This document shows positions 34,938 through 45,900 of a stretch of DNA of 64,000 nucleotides, piece by piece. This DNA comes from Granulicella sp. L60 (GTDB lineage: Bacteria > Acidobacteriota > Terriglobia > Terriglobales > Acidobacteriaceae): assembly GCF_009765825.1 (NCBI RefSeq), contig NZ_LMUR01000015.1:464625-528624 (forward strand), in the 5' to 3' direction. The notes under the pieces are model-generated. The model ran no database searches. It was not told the DNA's origin and saw nothing but the letters and a program-made list of their open reading frames with translations. Each line of letters starts with the position of its first letter. The first letter of the stretch is position 1. A program made the translations under genes and the position numbers.

Positions 34938-36212
34938 CTAGACTGGGCGGCAGGCCGCAGCATAGTTGCGCAGCACGTCGCGAATGCGATCGACGATCAG
35001 GGATGCGGGGTCGGCGGAGATCTTGCCTTCGCGCATACGCAGATACTGCGCTGGAAGGTATCGGCTCAGCATGCTTTCGGGTATGGTGGTCGCGGCTAGG
35101 TTGCTGATCAGTTGGTCCACGGCCTTGTTGACCTCGGGCTTTGCCCAGTAATAGCGGACTCGGTCGCTGTAGCTGTAGCGGCGCAAGAGCGCTTGATGTG
35201 CGGCAGAGCCGGTGTAGTAGGGAAGCCAGTTTTCGGGTTCGCGCAGCATGGCTGTTTCCAGCACCATGCTTAGTTTGGAGCGACGAGGCTCCTCGACGAG
35301 CTGCGCCTCAATGTCCTCGAGTGCATCGAGCGCCTCGCGCATCGCAAAGGTCAGGCCAGGGCCCACCTTGAGGATGGCGAAGCCGTCGCGTACAAGTGCC
35401 GTGTATGCGTCGGGCAGTTGGTAGTCCGTAGAATGGGCCTCAAAGACGATTGGCTCTGGTTGAGCACGCAACCAGGCACTCAATTGTGCGGCCTTAGCGG
35501 GCTCGTAGTCGATAACAGCATCGTGGTCAAACTCAACCCCAGGCTGCACGACAAGTGCGATGACTCGATCCCAGACACCTGGCACTTGCTGCTCGAAGAT
35601 GCGTTTGTGAACCGCAAGTGTTTGTGCAGCCGCCTCGGTCGAAGTCGCCGCCAGCTCATGTACGGCATGAGTGGCTCCTCCGGGGACGGGCACTTCTGTT
35701 CCAATCACGTAGATGGGACTGTCGCCGCTGACGTAAGCGGCCTCAGCTACGCGACATAGGCGTGCTGCACGCTCGGCGACGATCTCGTCCGAAGGATGCG
35801 TCGCATCATCGGCGCAGGCCATACTGGCGTCGAGGTGGATCTTGGTATAACCGGCAGCAACGTACTCAGCAACCATCGTTTCGGCGCGCGTCATGGCCTC
35901 AGCCGCTGGCATACTGCGCCAGGGATTGGGGCCGAGGTGATCTCCGCCCAGTATCAGACGGGAATGATCGAGACCTGCTTCTGCCGCGTGCTTCAGCACA
36001 AACGAGCGGAAGTCCGCAGGACGCATCCCGGTGTATCCGCCGAACTGATTGACCTGGTTGCTCGTCGCCTCGATCAGGAGCAGGGATCCATCCTCCACTG
36101 CTTGTTCGGCTGCTGCTCGAACGACCCACGGATGTGCCGAACAGACAGAGTAGATGCCAGTCGGAATACCACGATGTTGCTGCAGGAGATGCTGATGGAG
36201 ACGATGCGACAT
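34938..36212 (-). CDS. agaZ: tagatose-1,6-bisphosphate aldolase accessory subunit (KbaZ/GatZ/AgaZ-like)
   Basis: 424 aa, matching KbaZ/GatZ length. Family hallmarks: GIYSVCSAHPWVVRAAAEQA, LLIEATSNQVNQFGGYTGM, LILGGDHLGPNPW, AGYTKIHLDASMACADD, VIGTEVPVPGGA and FEAHSTDYQ. In enterobacteria this protein supports the class II aldolase KbaY/GatY in cleaving tagatose-1,6-bisphosphate. No KbaY homologue is in the window, so the catalytic subunit must be elsewhere or this protein acts alone. It lies 12 bp after agaS and 93 bp before the regulator gene. Confidence 0.88.
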   Translation of the reverse strand: MSHRLHQHLLQQHRGIPTGIYSVCSAHPWVVRAAAEQAVEDGSLLLIEATSNQVNQFGGYTGMRPADFRSFVLKHAAEAGLDHSRLILGGDHLGPNPWRSMPAAEAMTRAETMVAEYVAAGYTKIHLDASMACADDATHPSDEIVAERAARLCRVAEAAYVSGDSPIYVIGTEVPVPGGATHAVHELAATSTEAAAQTLAVHKRIFEQQVPGVWDRVIALVVQPGVEFDHDAVIDYEPAKAAQLSAWLRAQPEPIVFEAHSTDYQLPDAYTALVRDGFAILKVGPGLTFAMREALDALEDIEAQLVEEPRRSKLSMVLETAMLREPENWLPYYTGSAAHQALLRRYSYSDRVRYYWAKPEVNKAVDQLISNLAATTIPESMLSRYLPAQYLRMREGKISADPASLIVDRIRDVLRNYAAACRPV

Positions 36213-36224
36213 GATGAGCGTGCC

Positions 36225-37415
36225 TCAGTAGATCTGGAACTTCTGCACTACGCGTTTGATGACGCCGGCGGGGCTGGGTGCGTCAGGCTTGAGCTGATGA
36301 GCGACGGAGCTATAGAGGCCCAGTAGCTGCCCAAAGATCACGTCGAGCACAGGACGATACTCATCCTCGATCTCTGCGTCTATCTCAAGCGAAAGGTAGC
36401 GATCGCAGTCGCCGCCAAGAGTTGACTTGAAAGATGCAGGGCCGACGGCGATACGCTCTGCTACGACATGCTTGCTGCCGATTTCACGCAGCAGATCGCG
36501 CGCGTACAGCCCGCGAGTATGGTCACCCGATACAAAACAAACGAGGAGTGTCTCGCGATCCAGCGCCGCCATTGGGCCATGACGCAGGCCGAGCACCGTC
36601 TCGGACATGGTTTTGACCTGGCCAGCGGTCATCTCGAGTACCTTCAGCGCGGACTCCTTTGCAACGCTTGCAAGGGCTCCGCTGCCGAGAAAGCAGACAC
36701 GTGCGAAGTTCCGGGCTGCGAGCTCCTCAGCCAATGCAGCCGCCTGCGTAAGAAGATGATCTCCGGCCTGGGCCAATCGTTCGAGCACGGGCTCGTACTC
36801 CGCGAGCGACCAGGCATGTGCGAGACACTGACCGAGAACGATCATGTTGGTAAAGGAGCTGGTCATCGCCAGGCTGCGGTCGTTGACCACGTCGTCCAGG
36901 ACGACAACGCTGGCGCGTTCGACCCCTTCGCAGAGCTCGGCCATACGAGCGCCTTCGTTGCAGGTAACAACCAGGTGTGCGATTTCGGGATAGCGTTCGA
37001 GCGCTTGCTCTAATACGGCGACGCCCTCCGGAGAATCGCCCGAGCGTGAGAAGGAGATCCAGAGGTAACGTCGTCCTGGGATGACATATTCCTCCATGTT
37101 GGGCAGCAGATCTGTGCTCGCTACGGCGGAGACCTCACAGCCCCACTTCGTGCGCAGAACAAAGGTCAGTGCCTGCGAGATATAGTCCGAAGTCCCTGCG
37201 CCAATTAGAATGACAGACGGCCGATTCTCAAGCGATGCCCGCACGCCAACAGTGTCGAGAAAAACAACAATGCGAGCCTGATGCTGCTTGAATATCTGAA
37301 GCGTCCTCTTCCAGGTCGCCGGCTGTTGGGCTATTTCGGCTGGTGTGTATAGCAGGCCGCGCTTTGTCTTTTCTTGTAACGGAAGATCAAGAATACCGGA
37401 CAGAGTAGTTTGCAT
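36225..37415 (-). CDS. agaS: SIS-domain sugar isomerase/deaminase (AgaS-like)
   Basis: 396 aa from ATG 37415, preferred over the TTG at 37436. Two SIS domains: SVILIGAGTSDYISQALTF ... YLWISFSRSGDSPEGVAVLEQAL and VCFLGSGALASVAKESALKVLEMTAG ... SETVLGLRHGPMAAL. The HGP motif is typical of the AgaS family, which converts galactosamine-6-phosphate to tagatose-6-phosphate with release of ammonia. It is the first gene of the agaS-agaZ-agaR-like operon, divergent from a PfkB kinase which would phosphorylate tagatose-6-phosphate. Together they form the core of a galactosamine/galactose-type catabolic route. Confidence 0.87.
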   Translation of the reverse strand: MQTTLSGILDLPLQEKTKRGLLYTPAEIAQQPATWKRTLQIFKQHQARIVVFLDTVGVRASLENRPSVILIGAGTSDYISQALTFVLRTKWGCEVSAVASTDLLPNMEEYVIPGRRYLWISFSRSGDSPEGVAVLEQALERYPEIAHLVVTCNEGARMAELCEGVERASVVVLDDVVNDRSLAMTSSFTNMIVLGQCLAHAWSLAEYEPVLERLAQAGDHLLTQAAALAEELAARNFARVCFLGSGALASVAKESALKVLEMTAGQVKTMSETVLGLRHGPMAALDRETLLVCFVSGDHTRGLYARDLLREIGSKHVVAERIAVGPASFKSTLGGDCDRYLSLEIDAEIEDEYRPVLDVIFGQLLGLYSSVAHQLKPDAPSPAGVIKRVVQKFQIY

Positions 37416-37532
37416 TTGGAAAAGACCTCGTACCAATTTTTATCAAAATATGCATAAACGTAATAAAAAGTAAGTAATAATAATCATTATATGCACGCAA
37501 TAATTTATAAGGCAATAAAAAGGTAGATAACA
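37416..37532. promoter_or_regulatory. AT-rich divergent promoter region agaS / pfkB
   Basis: The 117-bp region is strongly AT-rich compared with its flanks. It contains an inverted repeat TGCATA (37451-37456) / TATGCA (37490-37495) and an ATAAACGTAAT element that loosely resembles one arm of the operator at 31925. It probably holds the regulator's binding sites and both promoters, but no exact copy of the TTTCGTTTTA palindrome is present. Confidence 0.45.
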
Positions 37533-38483
37533 ATGCAACCTCTGTCCCCTGCGAATGCAAAGCCGTTTGACATTATTCTGGTTGGCGAAACAAATCTTGA
37601 CCTTATCCTGTACGGCTTGCCAGAGGAGATGCCGGTGGAGCGTGAGACGCTGGGCACGGACTTTGATGTTACGCTCGGGGGCTCGTCTTCGATTCTGGCG
37701 CACAATCTGCAGATTCTGGGTACACGAGTGGGCTTTGTCTCAGAGGTTGGAGAAGATACGTTTGGGACAACTGCACTTGAGTATCTTGGACGAGCGGGAG
37801 TGGATCTGACGCAGGTGCGCCTTAAAAAGGGGGCGAAGACAGGCGTTACAATCCTTCTGCCTCATGGCCGACGCCGTCACATCCTGACGTATCAGGGAGT
37901 CATGTCAGATTTGACGGTTGACGGTCTGGACATGGACTACCTGAAGTCCGGAAGGCACTTCCATCTCTCATCGTTATTTTTGCAGACGGGCCTCCACCGT
38001 GGTCTGCCTCAGATGTTTGATACGCTCAGATCCTCAGGGATGACAATCTCGCTCGATACCAATGACGATCCTTCCGGTCTGTGGCGTGGTGTGCTGGACG
38101 AGCTTCTGGACAGGATTGATATCTTGTTGCCGAATGAAGATGAACTGCTGCAGATCGCTGATGCGAGAACTCTGGAAGCTGCGCTGGACAAGCTCTCGGA
38201 ACGTGTGCCAATGATTGTCGTCAAGTGCGGATCGCGCGGTGCGGTAGTGCAGCGCGGCCGTCAAAGAGACTGGGTAGAACCTCGCAAAGTGGAGCCTGTG
38301 GACACAATCGGCGCAGGGGACAGCTTCAATGCAGGATTTCTCAATGCATGGCTATCTGGGGATGACGCTCTACGTGCGGCGGCAATGGGCAATCGGACCG
38401 GTGCGCTCTCCACATTGCGTCCTGGTGGCATTGCTGCCCACTGCGATGCAGAGCTTCGTGAAAGCCTTCTATATGGCAACTGA
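37533..38483 (+). CDS. PfkB-family carbohydrate kinase (probable tagatose-6-phosphate kinase)
   Basis: 316 aa. The N-terminal signature is VGETNLDLILYGLPEEMP with VTLGGSSSILAHNLQILG. The C-terminal PfkB signature DTIGAGDSFNAGFLNAW (257-273) has the catalytic base D263 and the anion-hole GAG. Substrate binding by an N-terminal NxD and GG is kept. Next to agaS/agaZ, the best guess is phosphorylation of tagatose-6-phosphate to the 1,6-bisphosphate, although ketose kinases of other specificities look alike. It is divergent from agaS. Confidence 0.85.
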   Translation: MQPLSPANAKPFDIILVGETNLDLILYGLPEEMPVERETLGTDFDVTLGGSSSILAHNLQILGTRVGFVSEVGEDTFGTTALEYLGRAGVDLTQVRLKKGAKTGVTILLPHGRRRHILTYQGVMSDLTVDGLDMDYLKSGRHFHLSSLFLQTGLHRGLPQMFDTLRSSGMTISLDTNDDPSGLWRGVLDELLDRIDILLPNEDELLQIADARTLEAALDKLSERVPMIVVKCGSRGAVVQRGRQRDWVEPRKVEPVDTIGAGDSFNAGFLNAWLSGDDALRAAAMGNRTGALSTLRPGGIAAHCDAELRESLLYGN

Positions 38484-38522
38484 GAAATCTCCTCTTCGGA
38501 GCCCAATTCCTCGGTGTGCGTC

Positions 38523-40631
38523 CTACTGTTTCCTGAGCACCGCAACGCCATAGAGAGGCAATTCAATGCGTTGAACAGACTCGTCCGTCAAAATATTGCT
38601 CATTACAACGGGCAGAGCGACGGTTTGGCTCCGCTCAGATGTGTTTTCGAGTATGAATATCTCGCGATCCTTCGCGACTCGACGATACACCTCGACACCT
38701 TCCGGCGTCGCGAAGATGTCCGGCTTGGCCCCGCTCTCGCTCACCATCCACTGTATGGCTCGCTTCATCCCGGCTTCCTCCGGCCACGCGCCGATATAGG
38801 TGATCGATCCATTGCCGACCTTGCGAGTGACAACGGCTGGTTGACCATCGAGCCAGGAGTTCGGTGCGCGGTAGCGCATCAAAACCTGGACATCATTGGC
38901 CAGGGTTGTAAGTTGTTCTGCGAATAACTGCGCCTTTGAGCTATCCCATGCTCCCGAGATCTCCACCGGATGATTCAGGGACATGTACTGCTCCACGCGA
39001 GCGCCAAGCAAAGAGGCGAGCGGGCCGGGCTGGCGCTGCGGCCAGCGAGAATTCTCTTCGTCCTTCATTCCGGAGCGCTGCCCGAGCACAAGGTGACCGC
39101 CCTGTCTGACGTATCGTGCAAGGTTGTCGGCCTCTGACTGGGTCATCACATTGAGACCAGGAGCGATCACGAGCTTGTACTTCGAAAGATCGCGGTCGGG
39201 CGGAATGATATCGATCGTGTATCCGAGCTTATGAAGGGGATTGTAGTAGCTTCTAAGCTCATCAATGGCGTCGTATGCAGGGTTCATCTTTTGCCAGTTG
39301 ATCGCCCATCGGCTGGGATACGAGTCCACAATCGCAATGCTCGCCTCTACTGAAGTTCCCTGAAGAGCCGGGCCTGCTTTCTCGAATTCCTGACCAACCT
39401 GGGAGTATTCGGCATAGATCGGGTCAGGCTTTCCGTCTACATCGACGATCGCTCCATGATTCTGCTCGCCACCGTTCAGGGCGTCGCGCCACTGCCAGTA
39501 GCTGATCAGATCCGCACCGTGTCCGATGTAACTCCAGATGGCCATCCGCATTTCGCCTTTGTCCAGCATCGCGCTTGCGTTACCGCCTCCACGCGGGCCA
39601 GCAGTCGACTCCAGCACCCAGTAGTTCTTGCCGTTCAAGCCTCGCATCAGATCATGTGGTAACCCATTGCGGACGGAGTCGAATCGCCCCTCCACCTGAG
39701 GGTTGTCCCATCCGATGATGTCCAGATCCTGTGCGACGGTGTAGTGGTCGTACAGGTCGTACCATCCCATCATGTTTGTGGTGATCTTCTGTGCTGGCAA
39801 AGCATTCTTGCGGATAGCATCGATCTGGACCTTTTGGTAGGCACGTAAAGATTCACTGATAAAGCGTTTTGAGGCCAGCCAAAGACCGGGGCTGTTGTCT
39901 CCCGTGCCATTTACCAACGCGATCTGATTCCACGCGGAGTAGGTCTGATTGTTATACGCCGTGGTCCAGACCCGGTTCAGGTTCTCAACCCTGCCATAGC
40001 GATGTTCGAGCCAAGCCTGAAACTGCGCCTGCGTCTCTGCATCGAACGATTGTTTGGAGTACTCATTATCGATCTGCCAGCCGATGACGTAACGATTATG
40101 GCCGAAGCGCTGAGAGAGGCGCTCGTCTACCGCACGGACGAAACCGCGATACCGATCGCTGTTCCAGTTGTAATGATTGCGGGTCGATCCGGTGTATAAC
40201 TTGCCCGTCTCATCCGTGACCATGATGTCAGGATATTTTGTCGCCATCCAGACGGGCGGAGCTCCGCTGGGCGTTCCCAGAATCACGGATAGGCCGTGCT
40301 TTCCCGCAAGATTAACCGCTCGCTCCAGCCAGTCGAGATCGTACTTTCCTTCCTGCGGCTCAAGAGCGCTCCACGCAAACTCACCGACGCGAACGACATG
40401 CATATGGGCTTTTTGCATAAGATCGAGATCGGCATCCCAACGTGATTCCGGCCACTGCTCGGGATACCACGCGGCACCCAGCATCAGCGCAGGTGGTGGG
40501 AGCGTTTCGCTTTGTTTGGTCTGCGGATTGGCGATGCCGGAGAGACCCAGCACGATCGCCGGAAGACATTTAAGACCCCTGATAAATCCGGCTCTGTGAG
40601 ACCTGAAAAGCGGTGTTTGAGTCGAAGGCAT
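38523..40631 (-). CDS. secreted GH42 beta-galactosidase
   Basis: 702 aa from ATG 40631 (ribosome site GAAAGGGAC), with a signal-like N-terminus (CLPAIVLGLSGIANPQ). GH42 A-domain: MLGAAWYPEQWPESRWDADLDLMQKAHMHVVRVGEFAWSALEP. The acid/base is E190 in GWQIDNEYS and the nucleophile E341 in WVLESTAG. The trimerisation-type domain (VIAPGLNVMTQSEADNLARYVRQGGHLVLGQRSG) follows, and a beta domain closes the protein. It would cut beta-galactosides outside the cytoplasm. It is the last of three genes reading receptor, GH3, GH42, probably one operon under the LacI-type operator at 47038. Confidence 0.9.
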   Translation of the reverse strand: MPSTQTPLFRSHRAGFIRGLKCLPAIVLGLSGIANPQTKQSETLPPPALMLGAAWYPEQWPESRWDADLDLMQKAHMHVVRVGEFAWSALEPQEGKYDLDWLERAVNLAGKHGLSVILGTPSGAPPVWMATKYPDIMVTDETGKLYTGSTRNHYNWNSDRYRGFVRAVDERLSQRFGHNRYVIGWQIDNEYSKQSFDAETQAQFQAWLEHRYGRVENLNRVWTTAYNNQTYSAWNQIALVNGTGDNSPGLWLASKRFISESLRAYQKVQIDAIRKNALPAQKITTNMMGWYDLYDHYTVAQDLDIIGWDNPQVEGRFDSVRNGLPHDLMRGLNGKNYWVLESTAGPRGGGNASAMLDKGEMRMAIWSYIGHGADLISYWQWRDALNGGEQNHGAIVDVDGKPDPIYAEYSQVGQEFEKAGPALQGTSVEASIAIVDSYPSRWAINWQKMNPAYDAIDELRSYYNPLHKLGYTIDIIPPDRDLSKYKLVIAPGLNVMTQSEADNLARYVRQGGHLVLGQRSGMKDEENSRWPQRQPGPLASLLGARVEQYMSLNHPVEISGAWDSSKAQLFAEQLTTLANDVQVLMRYRAPNSWLDGQPAVVTRKVGNGSITYIGAWPEEAGMKRAIQWMVSESGAKPDIFATPEGVEVYRRVAKDREIFILENTSERSQTVALPVVMSNILTDESVQRIELPLYGVAVLRKQ

Positions 40632-40703
40632 CGATGTCCCTTTCCATCTGAAGCAGATCAAGCAAGAAGCTGATAAAGCGTTAAGGCAAAGTGTCTGCGC
40701 GGA

Positions 40704-42950
40704 TCAATTACGGACCGAAACTGTGCTTTTCAAATGAATGTTGGCAGAGGAAGACCCAACCTTGAGCTCTATCTTGGTCGCTTCCAGCTCGAGCTTCTTG
40801 TGGTCATCATTCCAATACGCGAGGTCGTCCGGGGCGATCAGTACATGAACCGTCTTTGTCTCTCCCGGTAGCAGACTGACACGCTGAAATCCGATGAGCT
40901 CTTCTGTTGGTCGCGCCACCCTGGAACGCGGAAAGCTGGCATAGATTTGTGCTACCTCATCGCCCGCACGCGCACCGGTATTTTTGAGTTCAAAGCTTAC
41001 GTCCAGAGAGGAACCGGATGAAACTGTCTTCGAGCTTAGTTTGAGATGAGAGTAGACGAAGGTGGTGTAGCTCAGGCCAAAGCCAAATGGGTAAAGCGGC
41101 CTGGACTTGAAATACATGTACGTTTCGCCATGCGTAATGTCGTAATCGAAAACCTGAGGCAGTTGTTCGAGAGAACTGGGCCACGTCTGCGTCAAATGGC
41201 CGGCCGGGTTGTAGTCGCCAAAGAGGACGTCTGCAAGCGCGTGTCCCTCTTCATCGCTGCTGTGAACCAATTGCACGATCGCTGGTAGATGCTGCTGCGA
41301 CCAGTTGATTGCATACGGGAAGCTTGAAATCAGGACCAGAACTGTGTGAGGGTTTGCCGCATAGATCTCTTTCGCGAGTGGTTCCTGCGCCAGGTCGAGT
41401 GCTTTGCGGTCCTGACCTTCGACACCTTCGTCCGGGGGGCAATGTCCTGCAATCTGATTGGGTGCCGCATTGCACGTCGAATGATTGCCAAGAATGACGA
41501 TGGCAACATCCGCCTTGCGCGCTAGTTCGGCAGCGGCGGCCGAATCCTGGCCGGTTGCAAGGCTAACCGTTACATCTTTGCCTAGTCTTTCCCGAATACC
41601 GGCGAATGGGCTTACCGAGTAGGGCGGAAGGCCGCTGTAGAAGCCGAAAAGAACCTGGTCGGCGTAGGGACCGATCACAGCAACGCTCTTCAATCTCCTG
41701 GGGTCGAGAGGCAGCGTCTGTGCGTCGTTTTTCAGCAGCACGATGGATTCGTCGGTGATCTTGCGATCAAGGGCCTTGTGGTCGGCTGAATCCCAAGGCT
41801 CGCGAGAAGAAGCAGCATCCTTTCCGATGCTGGCGTAGGGAACCATGGATTCGGGATCGAGCTGCCCGAGATGGATCATCACGCGAAAGACTCCACGCAG
41901 GTTCTCATCAAGATCACCTTCGGTGATCAGATGATTCTTGAGAGCAGCAACGATTGGCTCGTTCCAGTGATCGAGATATTGATTGATGCCCGCATGAATC
42001 GTTGCGGCCGCCGCTTGATCGAGACTCGGGAAATCATGGAAGCGTGTGACGAGGTTGGTGAGAGCGCCGCGGTCCGTGCAGATAATGCCATCCAGTCCCC
42101 AATTATGCTCCACGACGGACCTGAGCGTTGGGCTGATGGTCATGGGAGTATGATTCCACGCGTTGTAAGCAGCCATCATGGACTCCGCTCCGCCCTGTTG
42201 AATCCCCATGCGAAACGGGCGGGAGTAGTACTCGTGGAAGAGGCGATCATTGAAGTCCGAAGAAGATCCAAATCGTCCGTCTTCGTTGCTGTTGGCAAGG
42301 AAATGCTTCATCAGCGAGGCTGCCTGCCAGTAATGCGGGTCGGGCCCCTGCAGGCCCTTGACGAACGCAACCGTCATCGTTCCCACCAGATATGGATCTT
42401 CCCCATAGGACTCCCCGTTCCGGCCCCAACGTGGGTCTCGACTCAGGTCTGCATTCGGGCCACGGACAACCAAGCCGCCTACAATTCTGGGTGTGCGCAT
42501 GCCTGCATAAGTGGAATTCTGCGCCGCGTAACGTGCCTCGTACCCTTCGGCTGCTGCGACTCGTCGAAGCAAATCGGGATCCCAGCTTTGACCCATGCCC
42601 TTCGCCTCAGGGAATTGAGTGGTCGGGACGGGCTTGTTGATGGTTCCGGCCCATCCTCCGTGGCCGCCTAATGCTACTCCGCTTAAGCCCTCGATGTGGC
42701 CGCTGCCCTTAACGCCGAGCCGCGGAACACTCGGGTCGATTCCGAGGCAGAAGACCTTCTCCTCAAGCGTCATGCGGGAGAGCAAATCCGTGATTCGAAC
42801 TTCCGCCGAGAGCGCGGGATCCTGGAATGGATATTGAGAGCTACTCTGCGCCTGGGATATCTGACTGCCACACAACAGCGCGGCAAGACCAACGACCCAA
42901 TATGTCGTCTCTCGTCCTGCCATCCTTAGCGTTCGAGGTTTCTTTGCCAC
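40704..42950 (-). CDS. secreted GH3 beta-glycosidase
   Basis: 748 aa, GTG start at 42950 with GAAAGG upstream; a hydrophobic signal (VVGLAALLCGSQISQAQ) follows the start. The (beta/alpha)8 domain carries GPNADLSRDPRWGRNGESYGEDPYLVG and the nucleophile D293 in GIICTDRGAL; the usual SDW is here TDR. The (alpha/beta)6 domain (VAVIGPYAD ... VEGQDR) and a C-terminal fibronectin-III-like domain (FELKNTGARAGDEVAQIY) complete the GH3 layout. Specificity, glucosidase or xylosidase, cannot be assigned. It sits between the receptor (37 bp) and the GH42 gene (72 bp). Confidence 0.88.
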   Translation of the reverse strand: MAKKPRTLRMAGRETTYWVVGLAALLCGSQISQAQSSSQYPFQDPALSAEVRITDLLSRMTLEEKVFCLGIDPSVPRLGVKGSGHIEGLSGVALGGHGGWAGTINKPVPTTQFPEAKGMGQSWDPDLLRRVAAAEGYEARYAAQNSTYAGMRTPRIVGGLVVRGPNADLSRDPRWGRNGESYGEDPYLVGTMTVAFVKGLQGPDPHYWQAASLMKHFLANSNEDGRFGSSSDFNDRLFHEYYSRPFRMGIQQGGAESMMAAYNAWNHTPMTISPTLRSVVEHNWGLDGIICTDRGALTNLVTRFHDFPSLDQAAAATIHAGINQYLDHWNEPIVAALKNHLITEGDLDENLRGVFRVMIHLGQLDPESMVPYASIGKDAASSREPWDSADHKALDRKITDESIVLLKNDAQTLPLDPRRLKSVAVIGPYADQVLFGFYSGLPPYSVSPFAGIRERLGKDVTVSLATGQDSAAAAELARKADVAIVILGNHSTCNAAPNQIAGHCPPDEGVEGQDRKALDLAQEPLAKEIYAANPHTVLVLISSFPYAINWSQQHLPAIVQLVHSSDEEGHALADVLFGDYNPAGHLTQTWPSSLEQLPQVFDYDITHGETYMYFKSRPLYPFGFGLSYTTFVYSHLKLSSKTVSSGSSLDVSFELKNTGARAGDEVAQIYASFPRSRVARPTEELIGFQRVSLLPGETKTVHVLIAPDDLAYWNDDHKKLELEATKIELKVGSSSANIHLKSTVSVRN

Positions 42951-42987
42951 TTTGCAATGCCTTTCGTTTCTGATGATGCCAACTTTG

Positions 42988-45900
42988 CTAGAAAGAGTAC
43001 TTGGCAGATAACTGGAAGAAGCGCGAGTCTGGAGTCAGATTCTGGCCCTTGCGATGTGCAGTAATCAATCCGCCGCCTGTTCCAATGCCGCTACTACTCG
43101 GAATCGCGTAAGAGGGCGTATTAGCCACGTTGAATCCGTCAACGCGAAGCTCAAGGTATTGCTCCCTCAAAGTGACAAAGCGTTTGAATACCGAGGCATC
43201 CAGCCGTTGGAATCCCGGTCCGTAAACCTGGTCGCTCCTGCTTCCCAGAAAGAGCAGGGCCTGCGCCTCGTTCGTCACATACGTGGGGTATGCGTATCCA
43301 GCAGCAGGGACATAAGGATTGCCGTTGTTCTTCGCGAAGGGCGTGATCTCCGAAGCGGGTAGGGGATTGGCAAAGGCGCACGGGTTATACCAGTGTGTCT
43401 TGTTCCGCACCGATGTCGGGCAGGTGATGCTGGGATTGGTCGCGTTGGGTGTTCCACCTTGGGCGAAAGGGTTGCCGATCAGTATCGCGTTTTGGCTGCC
43501 ACCGACGTCGTTGGTCTGGTTGGCGGTGCCGACGGTGAAGGGATTTCCGGACTGAAGCTGGTAGGTGAGATTCACAGCCCAACCTCCGAAGAACGTATCT
43601 ACGACGCGCGAGTCGTTGCCGAGGTGAGATTCTCCGCGTCCGAATGGCAGCTTGTAGTAGCCATTGAACGTGAACCGGTGGCGCGTATCCGAATCGGTAT
43701 TCGTCATCTCCTGCCGCATCGGGATGATATTGATGTCCCGGTAATTGCCAATGCCACCGCCGAGAGGGTCGGCAGCATCGTCCAGTGCGTGGGACCAGGT
43801 GTAGGTCGACCGGAAGGACACTCCGTGCGAGAACCGCTTCTCCAGTTGAGCCTGCAGGCTGTTATATTCGGAAATTCCTCCATAGATCAGATTGGTCGAG
43901 CCCCCGAATGAGGGGAAGGGGAGGAAGGCCTGAGTCGTGCCGGAAGGCAGCAGAGCAGCCGTCGAGTTGCTGTTGACGCCGGCCGGCAGGTGCCGCGCCG
44001 AGGTGCCCACATAGCTGATGGTGGCCACGAGGTCGTTGGTAAAGGCCTCCTGAAAAGCCAGGTTGTAATCCATCGCATAGGTCGTCTTCAGATTGGGACT
44101 CTGACCCACCAGCGTCGGCGTCGCGAAGTAGCTATTGAGTCCGTTCGCAATGGCATCCGAGAAACCTGATTCCAGCGTGTAGCCGTTGTTGGCGCAGTTG
44201 GTCGATCCGGTGTTGCAGGCCGGTGCAGGGAAGTTGTCGGTGAAGACGAACGGATAGTTTGTGCCGATGTTATCCGCAGCTCCTGCCTGCTGCTGGCCTT
44301 GATAGAAGAGGCCAAAGCCGCCGCGGACGACGGTCTTGGGATCGAGACTGTAGGCGAACCCAACGCGTGGCGCGAAGTTGGTGTTTCTTTGCTGTGTCAG
44401 GCGTTCATTCGAATCATATTGCAGGGTAATGTGATTCGCCGCTAATTCGGTAAGGAACGCCGGATTGATGGTGAGTTTGCCTTGGTCCCTGGCCGGAAGC
44501 AGATAGTTGCCGGTTCCAGTGCTGATGCCTACGCTGGTGGCATAAAAGTTGGCCTGCTGGCCGGCCATTTCCTTGTAGGGCTGGAAGTAGTCGTAACGAA
44601 GTCCGAGATTCAGCGTGAGGTTCTTTGTGACCTTCCAGTCATCCTGGATGTAGCCGGCGAGATCGTTCTGCGCATTGTTGAAAGCGCCGGAGGGTCCGAT
44701 AGAGCCGGTCTCCATGTTGTCGGTAAGGAAGTCCGCGATTCCGCTGCCAGTATTTGCGACGTTGGGTTTGCCCGTCATCGAGCCATTGTAGGTATATTGC
44801 GGGTGGGAAGACGGAGGTTCGAGGGTGTCGGAGCGGATGCTCTGGAGCGCGAAGCCGAGCCTCAAAGAATGATTGCCGAGTGTCCATGAGACGTTATCCA
44901 GAACCTGGTAGCTGTCAGCCCATTCTTCCTCGGGGCGGTAGGCGTGCGCGCCGAAGCCGAAGATGCCTCCACCGCCACTGATGGTTGTGGTGGGAAGGCC
45001 GCCGTTGTCAGGAAAAGCCGTTCCGGAAGGTACTCCCCCCAGGCCCAGCGCGGCGGCATCGGACGTATTGAAGCCTGGATTTAATGTGTCATAGTGGCCG
45101 AAGTTGAAAGCGAAGCGGAACTCATTGACGACCGTTGGGCTGAAGATGTGGGTCTCGCTCAGCACGAAGTTGTTGCCGTAGTTCACCTGCACGCCGCTGA
45201 CGTTGGTTGCGCCCTCGCCGCCGCCGCCATCTAGGATGGGACCGAGAGGCGCCTGGAAGTTGCCGATCTGGTTCAGATAGCTGAAGCGCACAAAAGCCTG
45301 ATCTGCCGAGCTGATGTTCCAGTCTAGGCGCGTGTCCCATTGAAAGGTATTGTCTGGCTGCTTCAGGACGTAGGAGTAGTTGTCATACGCGACGCCATAA
45401 ACACTCTGGTTCGGCATTGGATACAGATTTAGGATCTTTTGTGCGACCGAGTTTATCTGCCCCGGGCAGAGTATGTTCTGACCAGTTGGGTTGTTCGTGG
45501 TTGCCAGGGCAGGGCACGTTAGCAGCGTCTGGTTGTGATGCGGCTCATACAGAGTCTGCGCAACGGTCGCGTTAAAGTTCGATGGCATCAGCAGCTCGCT
45601 AAAGTTGCCCTGGCGCTCCAACGCGGTAGGAACAGTAATTGGGGATTGGGATTGTTGAATCACAATACGGTTTGCCTGCACGTCGCCAAAAAAGAACAGG
45701 TGGTTCTTAATGAGGGGCAAGCCGAGCGTCGCCCCGAACAGATTCTCGCGATACTCAGGATCGGGAAGTTGTGCGGAGGCGTCCCAGTCACGAGCATCCA
45801 GAACGTTGTTGCGCCAGTACTCCCAGACAGAACCATGAACCTGGTTGGTTCCGGATTTGATGCTGGCGTTGACGACCGCACCTGCAGAATGGCCATACTC

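Noticed and set aside
41871..42671. 266-codon plus-strand frame opposite the GH3 gene
   Set aside because: Lies entirely within a well-supported GH3 coding region on the other strand.
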